A program made the position numbers and the translations under genes. From positions 1 through 64,000 of the forward strand of contig JBKEDS010000004.1 in the NCBI GenBank assembly GCA_047975545.1: a DNA stretch of 64,000 nt, written 5' to 3'. This document shows, piece by piece, positions 1 through 8,858 of this stretch; the first letter of the stretch is position 1, and each line of letters opens with the position of its first letter. The notes beneath the pieces are model-generated. The model was not told where the DNA came from. It searched no databases and saw only the letters and a list, made by a program, of their open reading frames with translations. The stretch is from JBKEDS01 sp047975545. Its GTDB lineage: Bacteria > Bacteroidota > Bacteroidia > Flavobacteriales > Flavobacteriaceae.

Positions 1-2231
1 GGCCATTTTTGGAATTGCGTATTGTGATGTTCAATATATTCGTTTTGCAGGCTTTCGTTTTCAACCAAGTTTGCCGTTAACAAAATATGCTCCCATTCAC
101 TGGCCATGGTTTTATCGTTGCATCTTTCACTTCTATCAAAATTATAAAGTGGGGTGTTGTAAGTTTTAATTTCGGTCTTAGGGTATTCCATGGCCAATTC
201 GGCCTTTAAATGTTCAACGTGGTTCATTTTGCCATACAGTACGGTGTGGTTTTTCCATTGGTATAATCGTGCATTGATAACACCGTTAGTTTTGGCAATG
301 TCTTTTATTTTTTCGGAATCGAATTTTTTACCAATTAACTCTATGGCCGCAAAATGTGGGACTTCCTGCAAAGGCCAATTACTATCTACAACTACTTCTT
401 TTAACAAGTATTTATAGGGTGAACGGACACCCGCATTCGTTTTAATACTTTTATTTACATAAGCGTTATTGTTACGCCAAACATTATCGGGACCGTTGGC
501 GTTTTGAAGAAACTTTTCGGCAGGCACCCAGTTGTTTTCTACGCTGAAATACGCCGAACCCTCGTCGGTATATAAATAAAACCAATGGTAGGGGTCGTGG
601 GCGTAGGGGTTAAAATAAATATCGTAAATATAATTTTCGGCAATTGTGCTTTCGGGTTGTGCCGACAGCGTGTAAATACCCGCCGTATCGTACAAATGTT
701 TGCCATAATGGTGAATTTTATTGGCCATAACCTTGTTGCCCCGCATGGCGTTAACTGTTTTGGTCCAGCCCCAACCCAAACCAATTCCGGTATACGACAC
801 ATCGGAAATTTCGTTATGGGCAATGGTTATGTTTTTAACAAACCCGGCGCTTATGCCCACGCAGCCCCAATCTTCGTTGGTTACGTTGGTAATTACATTA
901 TCCGTAATGGTTTCGTTGCTGCACACTTCCCTGTTGTCCTTAGGGTTGTAGGGCAAATGGGTTTCGAAGGCTTCGTCGGAAAAAACACCGAGATTTATGG
1001 CACTTCCGCCAATATCCTTAAACAAATTGCCTTGTATTAAATTGTGGTTTGTGCCTTTATGGAAATCTAATCCCGTTGAAGACAAGTGTTGAAAATTACA
1101 ACCCGTAAATTGAATATTATCGGCAAAGTTTACTTCTACCGCAGCACGTGGCCTACCAATCCACGCTTGGTTTTCAAGCCCTGCTTTATCGGGTGTTCCC
1201 GGTTCTTTTAACTTGTACGCATCGAGCAAGTACATACCCGCTTGAATAGGTACATGACCTTGTTGCGACGGCCGTAACCAATTACTATATTCAAAGGAAA
1301 CACCTTTAAAAGTAATATGGCTTACGGGAAAATCGATTACGCCTTTAATTTCCAGTAAATTTTCGAGAACGGGGACGGTTATTTTTGCCGTATTGATTTG
1401 CTCACCCGACCGTGGATAATAGTATAGTTTCCCTTCGGTTTTATCGAGGTACCACTCGCCCGGTTCGTTTAACAAAGATTTTGCATTACATAAATAAAAT
1501 GCCGAGTTTCCCGTTTTTTTTGAAATCCAAGGCGCCGGCCAAGGGTGCTCGCTTTGGATGCGGCTTTCGGGCTGCTCAAAATACAGTTTGGCACTATCAC
1601 CCTTAACTTCCATATCCTTAATACGCAAATTGGCTATGGCCCACCATTGCTGAATGAACAGCTCCATACCAGGTTCGAAACGTACGGATTTATCCTTAAA
1701 CGGAATCCAACAGGTTTCGGTTTTTTTGTCCCACGATAAAATACGATCCATTTGGCTACCCAAAGTACTTTTAGCCCTAACAGCTTTTTGGCCGTTTACC
1801 CAAAGTTGCTTGAAATAGATAACGCTTCCCGCTTTTTTAGGCGCATTGGCTACCCAAATACCATTTTCGTTTTTCCAACCAACAACATCCATTCCGCCAC
1901 TTAAAACAGGATTTGCCCCTGTTGCAGCTTCAATAATGGTTGGGCTGCTGGCTGTTCCGGAATCTTCGGGTCGAATAAAAATGGGTTCGTTTAAATAATA
2001 GGTACCGTTTAAAAGTATAATTTTAACTCCGCTTTGGATGGTTGGGCTGTTTAATCGGCGTAGGTTTCTAACTTGCCTTAAGGCCATGTTCAAGGTTGCC
2101 AACGGTTGTTCAATGGTACCGCTATTGGTATCGTTGCCTGTTGGGCTTACGTATATTTCGGCAGCATGCCCATTAACCAGGGCGCACGTAAAAAACACGG
2201 CTATAAGTGTAACTATTCTACTTATCTTCAT
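1..2231 (-). CDS. Secreted right-handed beta-helix protein (GH141-like) fused to L-rhamnose mutarotase-like domain, 3' end cut by window
   Basis: The reading frame is open from the ATG at 2231 to base 3, giving 743 residues without a stop; the C-terminus lies outside the window. The N-terminus is a signal peptide, then AEIYVSPTGNDTNSGT, a usual opening of secreted parallel beta-helix carbohydrate enzymes. Motifs such as EWYLDKTEGKLYYYP and HDPYHWFYLYTDEGS recall GH141 and related glycosidase/lyase helices; that family name is from memory. From about residue 620 on the sequence leaves the helix and resembles L-rhamnose mutarotase, with YIEHHNTQFQKW near the edge matching the RhaM Tyr/His/Trp-Pro-Glu region. 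It points away from the AraC and SusC genes and carries the shared operator 218 bp upstream. Likely role: cleavage of an oligosaccharide outside the inner membrane, with anomer interconversion by the tail. Substrate unknown. Confidence 0.8.
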   Translation of the reverse strand, partial: MKISRIVTLIAVFFTCALVNGHAAEIYVSPTGNDTNSGTIEQPLATLNMALRQVRNLRRLNSPTIQSGVKIILLNGTYYLNEPIFIRPEDSGTASSPTIIEAATGANPVLSGGMDVVGWKNENGIWVANAPKKAGSVIYFKQLWVNGQKAVRAKSTLGSQMDRILSWDKKTETCWIPFKDKSVRFEPGMELFIQQWWAIANLRIKDMEVKGDSAKLYFEQPESRIQSEHPWPAPWISKKTGNSAFYLCNAKSLLNEPGEWYLDKTEGKLYYYPRSGEQINTAKITVPVLENLLEIKGVIDFPVSHITFKGVSFEYSNWLRPSQQGHVPIQAGMYLLDAYKLKEPGTPDKAGLENQAWIGRPRAAVEVNFADNIQFTGCNFQHLSSTGLDFHKGTNHNLIQGNLFKDIGGSAINLGVFSDEAFETHLPYNPKDNREVCSNETITDNVITNVTNEDWGCVGISAGFVKNITIAHNEISDVSYTGIGLGWGWTKTVNAMRGNKVMANKIHHYGKHLYDTAGIYTLSAQPESTIAENYIYDIYFNPYAHDPYHWFYLYTDEGSAYFSVENNWVPAEKFLQNANGPDNVWRNNNAYVNKSIKTNAGVRSPYKYLLKEVVVDSNWPLQEVPHFAAIELIGKKFDSEKIKDIAKTNGVINARLYQWKNHTVLYGKMNHVEHLKAELAMEYPKTEIKTYNTPLYNFDRSERCNDKTMASEWEHILLTANLVENESLQNEYIEHHNTQFQKW

Positions 2232-2602
2232 TTGTTTAGTTGTTGTTCGTTAAAAATCAAGTTTAAACTTAATTTCTACGCTTTGTTTTAATTGAAATTG
2301 AAAAAAACAATGGCTTAAAAACTTGTTTGGCAACAGTTTTTCTTCTTAAAATTGAATTTCTTGAACTTGAATTTTCAAAAAACAATTTCGATATTTCATT
2401 AAAATACAGCCAATATTATTATTTCAATAAAAAAATAGTGCTATTTTTAACCGATGGTCAATTTTATAACTATTCAAATTTAAACTATTTACATTAAGTG
2501 TTTATTAAACACTAATAAAAAATATTTATTTTAGCTACGCCGAACAAAACTTTTTTGAATTTTCAACAAACCTATTTATATCTACCTTTAAATATTACAA
2601 TC
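2232..2602. other. Divergent intergenic region, beta-helix gene / AraC
   Basis: About 370 bp of very AT-rich DNA between two divergently read genes. Apart from the operator-like element at 2449-2470 I see no gene or RNA. An in-frame TTG at 2555 would lengthen the AraC protein by 16 residues, but the ATG at 2603 is the more natural start. Confidence 0.6.
2449..2470 (-). promoter_or_regulatory. Candidate operator, copy 1 (upstream of beta-helix gene)
   Basis: Read on the minus strand the site is GTTATAAAATTGACCATCGG followed by TTAAAAATAGCA. It matches the elements at 3720 and 8763 over about 20 bases plus a looser A/T-rich continuation. It lies 218 bp before the beta-helix start and about 130 bp before the AraC start, so it could serve both divergent genes. 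The binding protein is inferred, not shown. Confidence 0.6.
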
Positions 2603-3529
2603 ATGACAAAAAAAACCGATTTTAATATTGAAAACAAAAAAAACAAATCCGGCAGCCAAGGTGTTTGGTGGCACAAGGAAAATATTGGCCCATTAAAAAA
2701 CCTATCTTTTATAAAGCATTTTGGCAGTATGAAGTTTTCCAAGGTTAATATGGACAAAAATATGCTGCCCCACTTAAACGACGGTATTGAGATACATTTT
2801 GTGCATAGTGGCAAATACAATTGGGTTATAGAGGATAAAAAAATTGAGTTGCTAACCGATAATTTATCGGTTTCGGCACCTTGGCACCTAAACGGTAGCC
2901 CTACCGGAAAAATGGATATAGGAAAAATAAACTGGTTGGTTATTAAACCCAAAATATTTACCCTAACCGAACCTTTAGATTTAGGAACATGGACCAAACT
3001 GCCGCATGCCTTTCAAGAAAGCTTAGGCAACCTGATAGCCCACGACAAAAACTTTGTTATTGAAAAAGCCAAAACGTTTAAAAAGTATTTTATTGAATTA
3101 GAAAAGGAACTTACCAACCAAAATGAAGGCTATGAGGTTATGGTAGGCAATATTATTGAAAACCTTTTAATAGACCTACACAGGCACCTTTCGCTAAAAC
3201 AGCAACAGGATATAGAAGAAGATAATTTTACCAATAAACTAACCCAAATTATTTTGGCCGACTTAAACAAAAAATGGATTATAGACGATTTGGCCTATAT
3301 GTTTGGCATGGGCAAAACCAAATTTACCTACGAAGTAAAAAAACTAACCGGTTACCCACCAAATAGTTTTATTATCCAGTTGAAAATACAAAAAGCCATC
3401 GATTTAATAGAGGAAGGCAGTATGAAAATGTCGGATATTGCATTTGCTTGCGGTTTTTCGTCCCTGCAACATTTTACGGCTACCTTTTCGCAGCGCATTG
3501 GGGTTAGCCCGAGTAGATATGGAAGGTAA
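2603..3529 (+). CDS. AraC family transcriptional regulator
   Basis: A 308-residue regulator when started at the ATG at 2603. Residues about 30-130 look like a cupin-type AraC ligand-binding domain (short beta stretches, HFVHSGKYNWVIEDKK). The last 100 residues are a two-helix-turn-helix AraC domain: KWIIDDLAYMFGMGKTKFTY is the first motif, and MSDIAFACGFSSLQHFTATF with the closing GVSPSRYGR is the second. It lies between the divergent beta-helix gene and susC, and is the only DNA-binding regulator in the locus, so it probably senses a sugar released from the substrate and controls the SusCD and catabolic operons through the repeated element at 2449, 3720 and 8763. The inducer and the activator role are inference. 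Confidence 0.92.
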   Translation: MTKKTDFNIENKKNKSGSQGVWWHKENIGPLKNLSFIKHFGSMKFSKVNMDKNMLPHLNDGIEIHFVHSGKYNWVIEDKKIELLTDNLSVSAPWHLNGSPTGKMDIGKINWLVIKPKIFTLTEPLDLGTWTKLPHAFQESLGNLIAHDKNFVIEKAKTFKKYFIELEKELTNQNEGYEVMVGNIIENLLIDLHRHLSLKQQQDIEEDNFTNKLTQIILADLNKKWIIDDLAYMFGMGKTKFTYEVKKLTGYPPNSFIIQLKIQKAIDLIEEGSMKMSDIAFACGFSSLQHFTATFSQRIGVSPSRYGR

Positions 3530-3719
3530 ACACCTCTATTCTTCTTTTATTTGATGGTTTAACCATAACACTTTATTTTCAAAATTCTTCAATAGTGGCT
3601 TTGCCCCTAATTTAGGCAAATGCGTATCATTGCGTTTTCTGTCCGTAACACCAAAATTGAGCGACAAACCTACTTAAACGCTTGCACAATTACCTGTTTA
3701 ACAAATAAACAACAAATCT

Positions 3720-3740
3720 TTATAAAATTGACCATAGTTC
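3720..3740 (+). promoter_or_regulatory. Candidate operator, copy 2 (upstream of susC)
   Basis: TTATAAAATTGACCATAGTT followed by CAAAAATAACACATATTTAT. It matches copies 1 and 3 base for base in TTATAAAAT.GACCA and continues with a similar A/T-rich block containing a conserved CA. It is a plausible AraC-family site. Confidence 0.6.
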
Positions 3741-3865
3741 AAAAATAACACATATTTATTGATTTATTGATAAAATTTACATGTTTTCAATATCAATCAC
3801 ACATATTAAAAACAAATCCATTTTATAAATTGTTTAACTGCAATGGTAAAACAATAGCCCTTTTA

Positions 3866-3882
3866 CTATCAAAATTTGATAG
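3866..3882. promoter_or_regulatory. 17-bp perfect inverted repeat upstream of susC
   Basis: CTATCAAAATTTGATAG is an 8-bp dyad around one central base, 118 bp before the susC ATG. There is no T-tract after it, so it is not a terminator; its size and symmetry fit a dimeric repressor site or a leader hairpin. Confidence 0.4.
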
Positions 3883-3999
3883 CCGCTTTAAACTTCCAAT
3901 AAGTATTCTGTTCAACAAACATTAAACCTACAAACTATGTAATCCTACTTTTTTAAATCCAGCAACACCTATTTATCAACTATTAACACATTAACAAAT

Positions 4000-6900
4000 A
4001 TGAAAAACCTTTACATTGAACCAAGGAAGCCTTTTTCATTTTTAAACTTTAAGCTAAAAATGAAACTAATGGGTTTACTCTTATTTACTTCTCTTACCAC
4101 CTCGTTTGCCTTCAATTATAATGCAACCGATTTTTTAAGCAAAAAAAGCAAAAACGAGCAACCCCAACAAGTTGAGGGCTCCGTGATGGACCAAAACGGA
4201 CAACCATTAGCCGGAGCTAATATTTTGGAAAAAAACACAACCAACGGAACACAAACAGATTTCGACGGCCATTTTTCCTTATCGCTAACAAACAAAAATG
4301 CTGTTTTAATTGTGTCGTACATAGGTTTTGTAACACAGGAAGTTAACACCAACAACAGGAGCCAAATATCGGTTGTACTAACTGAAGATGCGGCAGCATT
4401 GGACGAAGTTGTGGTTGTAGGTTATGGCACAATGAAAAAAAGCGATTTAACCGGTGCCATAACACAAGTTAAAGGCGAAGTCCTTAATACGGTTTCCGGC
4501 TCTAACCCTGTAGAAGCCCTGCAAGGTAAAGCCTCCGGCGTTGCCATTGTTAACACAGATGCCTCGCCCGGTGCAAGTCCAACCATACGAATTAGGGGAA
4601 ACGGATCGATAAGTGCAAGTAATGAACCTTTAATTGTGGTAGATGGGTTCCCGCTATCCAACAGTAACCTAAACGACATTAGCGCTAACGACATAGAGTC
4701 CATGGAAGTTTTAAAGGATGCTTCATCTGCGGCCATATATGGTTCCAGAGGCGCAAACGGCGTTATTATAATCACCACAAAGAAAGGAAAAAAAGGACAA
4801 AACAACCTTGAAATTTCTGCTTCAACAGGTATATCGACCGCTGCCAGATTACCTGGAATGTTAAACAGAAACGACTTTATCAACTTTATTAACGAAGCCT
4901 ATACCTACTCCAACGGCGCACCTGTTTATTCCGCATCTAACCCTGCTCCGGAATACAACACAAATTGGCAGAATGAAATTATAAAAAATTCTTCCCTAAC
5001 TCAAAACTACTCTATTGCTTTCAACGGGGGAAAGGACAAAACCACCTACATGCTTTCGGGCAATATTTTTGCTCAGGACGGTATTGTTGAATCGTCCGGA
5101 TTTAACAAACTAACCGTACGAACAAATTTGGACCACGAATTTAAATCTTGGCTTTCGGTAGGCACCCATTTACAAGTAGGGCGTTCGCAGCGCGATGTAC
5201 GCGACAATCCTACGGGCAACATATTTCGTTACGGATGGCCAACTGTACCTATTAAAAACCCTGATGGAAGCTGGTATTACGCCACGGAAGACCCCAGCAT
5301 AAGCTCCTATTTCGAAGGCACATGGAACCCTGTTTCCGAAGCCTTTGAAGTAACAAACGAGCTAACGACCGATCGTGTTTTGGGCGATGTGTACGCTTTA
5401 TTTTCGCCTATAAAAAACGTGACGTTTAAAACAAATTTTGGGGTTGATATTTCGAACGAAAAACAATATGAGTACTATTCAACAAAATCCACCAGAGGCA
5501 TAGGAGCCGGAAGCACAGGAGTTGGCGGACAGGCCTACCAAAGACAAACAAGCAAACTAACCGATAATATTTTAACGTACTCCAACACGTGGAACGATAT
5601 ACACCGGCTAAGCGTTACCGGGGTGTATTCATGGCAGGAATATGTGTTCGAAAACTTATCCGTAAATGGCTCTGGATTTCAAAACGATGCCACCGGAGCA
5701 AACGACATTTCGTATGCCACAAGGGAAAGCATATCGGCAGCCTCCGATAAATATTCAAACAAGTTAATTTCCTGGACGGCAAGAAGCTCTTATTCTTATG
5801 CCGACAAATATTTACTAACACTTACAGGAAGATACGACGGGTCTTCCCGATTTGGGGAAAACAACAAATGGGGTTTTTTTCCATCTGTTGGATTAGCTTG
5901 GAGAGTAGACCAAGAAAACTTTTTAAACAATAGCAATGCTATTTCCAACTTAAAATTTAGAACCAGTTACGGCGTAACGGGTAATCAGGAAATTGGCAAT
6001 TACCAATCATTATCGGCCTTAACGCCTGCTTACTACGTTTACAACGACACGCCGCTTTTGGGATTAACCGAAACTATTGGGAATCCGGATTTAAAATGGG
6101 AACGGAACACGCAGTACAATATAGGGGTCGATATTAGCCTTTGGAACACAATAGACCTAAACCTGGATTATTACATCCGAAAAACAACCGATTTGTTGTA
6201 CAATGTACCAATACCAACATCGTCTGGCTATTCCAGTATGCTTCAAAATATTGGAGAGGTAAAAAACCTTGGGTTTGAACTAACCGCCCATACTAAAATT
6301 ATCGACTCGGATTTTAAATGGGACATTACAGGAAACTTATCGACCAATAAAAACGAAATTGTCGAACTTTATGGCGATGTAGACAAAATCAACTTAGGCT
6401 CCTCATCCGCCGGGATAGCCCGATACCTAATTGTTGGCGAACCCGTTAACAGCGTATGGGCCAGGGAATCGGCCGGAATTATTCAAACACAGGACCAATT
6501 ATCGTCCTACCAACAAATCCGTTCATCGGCACAATTGGGAGAAGAAATGTACGTGGACCATACCGGGGAAGGTACAATTAATAGCGACGACTACATAAAT
6601 ATTGGCACTACCACTCCCGATTTCTTCTACGGGATTTCTACCCAGCTATCCTACAAAAAACTATCCTTGGAAATTTATGGGCAAGGTGCAAGCGGGTTGG
6701 CATCCAACTCCGACGATAATTACATGATTTATGGCGAATACCAAATCCAGAACAGAAACTACTTGCCTACCCAACACGCCTACAACCGTATGTGGAGCGA
6801 GCAAAACCCAAACGGAACCTTTCCAAGAGCCGGCGCCCAAGAAGTTTATCTATCAAATAGAACCAATGGGGATTGGAACTATTTTGTTGTAAAAAACATT

Positions 6901-7083
6901 AAATTGGGTTATGATTTTTCGGATATAATAGAAACATTCGATTGGATAAAAGAACTGGACGTTTTTATTAACGCCCAAAATTATATCAATACAGCAAACC
7001 ACAGAGGCTACAATCCCGAAAACGGAAGCGTAGATTTCCCTTATGCCAAAACCATGATTTTTGGTTTACGCGCTAAATTTTAA
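4000..7083 (+). CDS. SusC/RagA-family TonB-dependent outer membrane receptor
   Basis: 1027 residues. A signal peptide ends near residue 38. Residues about 58-135 form a carboxypeptidase-regulatory-like beta-sandwich (VEGSVMDQNGQPLAGANILE). VVVVGYGT at 137-144 is the typical SusC TonB-box region. The plug (about 145-265) contains IRIRGNGSISASNEPLIVVD and ASSAAIYGSRGANGVIIITT, and a long C-terminal barrel ends in GLRAKF. There is no STN domain, unlike the second SusC at 53641, which fits control by the AraC protein rather than by a sigma/anti-sigma pair. With the SusD gene 20 bp downstream it should form the outer-membrane importer for the locus substrate, probably an apiose-containing oligosaccharide. 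An alternative start at 4060 would give a shorter signal peptide. Confidence 0.96.
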   Translation: MKNLYIEPRKPFSFLNFKLKMKLMGLLLFTSLTTSFAFNYNATDFLSKKSKNEQPQQVEGSVMDQNGQPLAGANILEKNTTNGTQTDFDGHFSLSLTNKNAVLIVSYIGFVTQEVNTNNRSQISVVLTEDAAALDEVVVVGYGTMKKSDLTGAITQVKGEVLNTVSGSNPVEALQGKASGVAIVNTDASPGASPTIRIRGNGSISASNEPLIVVDGFPLSNSNLNDISANDIESMEVLKDASSAAIYGSRGANGVIIITTKKGKKGQNNLEISASTGISTAARLPGMLNRNDFINFINEAYTYSNGAPVYSASNPAPEYNTNWQNEIIKNSSLTQNYSIAFNGGKDKTTYMLSGNIFAQDGIVESSGFNKLTVRTNLDHEFKSWLSVGTHLQVGRSQRDVRDNPTGNIFRYGWPTVPIKNPDGSWYYATEDPSISSYFEGTWNPVSEAFEVTNELTTDRVLGDVYALFSPIKNVTFKTNFGVDISNEKQYEYYSTKSTRGIGAGSTGVGGQAYQRQTSKLTDNILTYSNTWNDIHRLSVTGVYSWQEYVFENLSVNGSGFQNDATGANDISYATRESISAASDKYSNKLISWTARSSYSYADKYLLTLTGRYDGSSRFGENNKWGFFPSVGLAWRVDQENFLNNSNAISNLKFRTSYGVTGNQEIGNYQSLSALTPAYYVYNDTPLLGLTETIGNPDLKWERNTQYNIGVDISLWNTIDLNLDYYIRKTTDLLYNVPIPTSSGYSSMLQNIGEVKNLGFELTAHTKIIDSDFKWDITGNLSTNKNEIVELYGDVDKINLGSSSAGIARYLIVGEPVNSVWARESAGIIQTQDQLSSYQQIRSSAQLGEEMYVDHTGEGTINSDDYINIGTTTPDFFYGISTQLSYKKLSLEIYGQGASGLASNSDDNYMIYGEYQIQNRNYLPTQHAYNRMWSEQNPNGTFPRAGAQEVYLSNRTNGDWNYFVVKNIKLGYDFSDIIETFDWIKELDVFINAQNYINTANHRGYNPENGSVDFPYAKTMIFGLRAKF

Positions 7084-7103
7084 CACTTTAAAATTCAAAA
7101 ACC

Positions 7104-8687
7104 ATGAAATCTATAAAACACCTTATTATATTTTACTGCGTTACTGCTTTATTTTTTCAATGTACCGATTTAAATGAAGAACCCTACACATTTCTATCGC
7201 CCGACACCTATTACAAAAATGCAGGCGAACTGGAAACAGCATTAAATAGCGTGTACGACGGTTACCAACGTGGCTTTAACGGTTATTACAAATACATTAT
7301 GTACTTGGAGGTTATGACCGAATTTGGGTCACCGGCCTACGCCAAGGACGATGTTCACTTATGGAATGTATGGTCCGATATAAACAATGCCGACAGAATG
7401 GTAATTACCAATTGGGACGACGCTTACAACATTATCAATAGAGCTAATTTGGTATTGGGACGAGGGGAAGGCATAGATATGGACGAATCGCTTAAATCCA
7501 GATATTTTGCCGAAGCCAGATTTATCCGGGCTCTGACATACTATAACTTAGTTAGGATGTACGGCGGCGTCCCCATTCCCGAAACTTTTACCGAAGGACT
7601 TGGCGGATTGGAAATTCCAAGAAAAACCGTTTCGGAAACCTACGACTATATTATAGCCGATTTGGAATATGCCGAATCTCATTTGCCAAAAAAATCGGAA
7701 TATTCGGCCGATAACATTTGGCGGGCTTCACAAGGAGCCGCCCAAGCACTGTTGGGCGACATTTATTTAACACGGGGCAGCATGACCGGAGATAAAGCCT
7801 TCTTTCAAAAAGCCAAAGATTATTGTAACGAAGTAATACTTTCCAGTGAATATTCCTTAGAACCCGATTTTAAAGATTTGTGGTTTTGGTGGAATACGAA
7901 CAACAAAAACGGAACGGAGTCTATTTTTGAACTGCAATACGGCGGTGTTGACAGCGAGTACAACAACAACCACGTTATGTTTGGCGTAAACATTACCGAA
8001 TATACCTTAGGCTGCTACATGTACCGCCGTTTTGGACCTTCCATTCAACATTATCTTTCTTATAGCGACGACGATGCCCGTAAAGAAGGTAGTTTTTTAA
8101 CCGAATTCAACGCCACCGAAAAAGGTAACCCCAGCAATATTTTAGAAACTATTGTATTTGTACCCGAGGACAAAGGGTTCTACCCAGGATCAAAAGGATG
8201 GAAAACCGCATCGCCAGGAAATCTTAAATTTTATGACAGAACTGATGCTTCGGCTACGCTAAAAAAACCCAAAGCCAACGCTTATGCTATTAGGTACGCC
8301 GATGTTCTTCTCGATTATGCCGAAGCCGAAAACGAATTAAACGGTCCTGGGGCCGCATACAGTTACATTAACGAAGTTCGAAACCGATCCAATCTAAACG
8401 ATTTACCCCTAAATTTAACCCAAGACCAATTTGCCGACGCTATTTACAAGGAAAGAGGCTGGGAATTTGTAGGGGAAGGCTTGTTGTTTTTTGATGAATT
8501 ACGAACCGACAGAATTGGGGAAAACGTAAAAAACCATGTGCAATGGGGCAACGACCAAAATATTTACATGTACGTTAATACACCTCTTGAGTTTGTGCCT
8601 TCCAAAGATTTTTTGTTTAAAATACCGCAATACGATTTCGATTCCAACCCTGCATTGGAACAAAACCCAAACAACATATCAAAATAA
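7104..8687 (+). CDS. SusD/RagB-family nutrient-binding outer membrane lipoprotein
   Basis: 527 residues with a lipoprotein signal (LFFQC at about 17-21), so it is anchored by a lipidated Cys and displayed at the cell surface on top of SusC. The N-terminal half has TPR-like helices typical of SusD (YFAEARFIRALTYYNLVRMY), and the C-terminal part has the RagB/SusD domain (YAIRYADVLLDYAEAENELN, YKERGWEFVGEG). It starts 20 bp after susC and is followed by a strong terminator, so the pair forms its own transcription unit. It should capture glycan for the transporter; the ligand is not readable from sequence. Confidence 0.96.
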   Translation: MKSIKHLIIFYCVTALFFQCTDLNEEPYTFLSPDTYYKNAGELETALNSVYDGYQRGFNGYYKYIMYLEVMTEFGSPAYAKDDVHLWNVWSDINNADRMVITNWDDAYNIINRANLVLGRGEGIDMDESLKSRYFAEARFIRALTYYNLVRMYGGVPIPETFTEGLGGLEIPRKTVSETYDYIIADLEYAESHLPKKSEYSADNIWRASQGAAQALLGDIYLTRGSMTGDKAFFQKAKDYCNEVILSSEYSLEPDFKDLWFWWNTNNKNGTESIFELQYGGVDSEYNNNHVMFGVNITEYTLGCYMYRRFGPSIQHYLSYSDDDARKEGSFLTEFNATEKGNPSNILETIVFVPEDKGFYPGSKGWKTASPGNLKFYDRTDASATLKKPKANAYAIRYADVLLDYAEAENELNGPGAAYSYINEVRNRSNLNDLPLNLTQDQFADAIYKERGWEFVGEGLLFFDELRTDRIGENVKNHVQWGNDQNIYMYVNTPLEFVPSKDFLFKIPQYDFDSNPALEQNPNNISK

Positions 8688-8714
8688 AAATTTAGTTTAG
8701 TTTAGTTTGTAGTT

Positions 8715-8753
8715 AGCTGCCTTATAACTTTTGTAAGGCAGCTTTCTTTTTAC
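8715..8753 (+). terminator. Rho-independent terminator after susD
   Basis: AGCTGCCTTA (8715-8724) pairs with TAAGGCAGCT (8734-8743), a 10-bp stem followed by a T-rich tail. It separates the SusCD unit from the catabolic operon. Confidence 0.85.
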
Positions 8754-8762
8754 CAAAAAACT

Positions 8763-8783
8763 TTATAAAATCGACCACAGTTT
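8763..8783 (+). promoter_or_regulatory. Candidate operator, copy 3 (upstream of the isomerase operon)
   Basis: TTATAAAATCGACCACAGTT followed by TAAATTTAACAGCTC. It is the third copy of the element found at 2449 and 3720 and lies 76 bp before the ATG of the isomerase gene, just behind the susD terminator, a position expected for an activator site. Confidence 0.6.
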
Positions 8784-8858
8784 AAATTTAACAGCTCTTT
8801 ATTTATAATATAACAATATTTAAACTTCTTAAATCAACACTTACAAAAATAAATACAC

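Larger units (their letters stand above)
3530..3999. other. Long regulatory region upstream of susC
   Basis: 470 bp without a gene. It contains the operator-like element at 3720-3740, a 17-bp perfect inverted repeat at 3866-3882, and long A/T tracts. The distance from the operator to the susC ATG (about 260 bp) leaves room for a long 5' leader. I could not pick a convincing TAnnTTTG promoter. Confidence 0.5.

Noticed and set aside
585..1040. 151-residue plus-strand frame
   Set aside because: It lies fully inside the beta-helix gene on the other strand, and its Asn/Val/Gly-rich sequence is what the complementary frame of that gene would give.
1..2231. Alginate or chondroitin lyase of family PL6
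   Set aside because: Beta-helix alone fits, but the N-terminal motifs and the WYLDKTEGKLYYYP stretch look like the GH141-like group and no PL6 catalytic Lys/Arg pattern was recognised.
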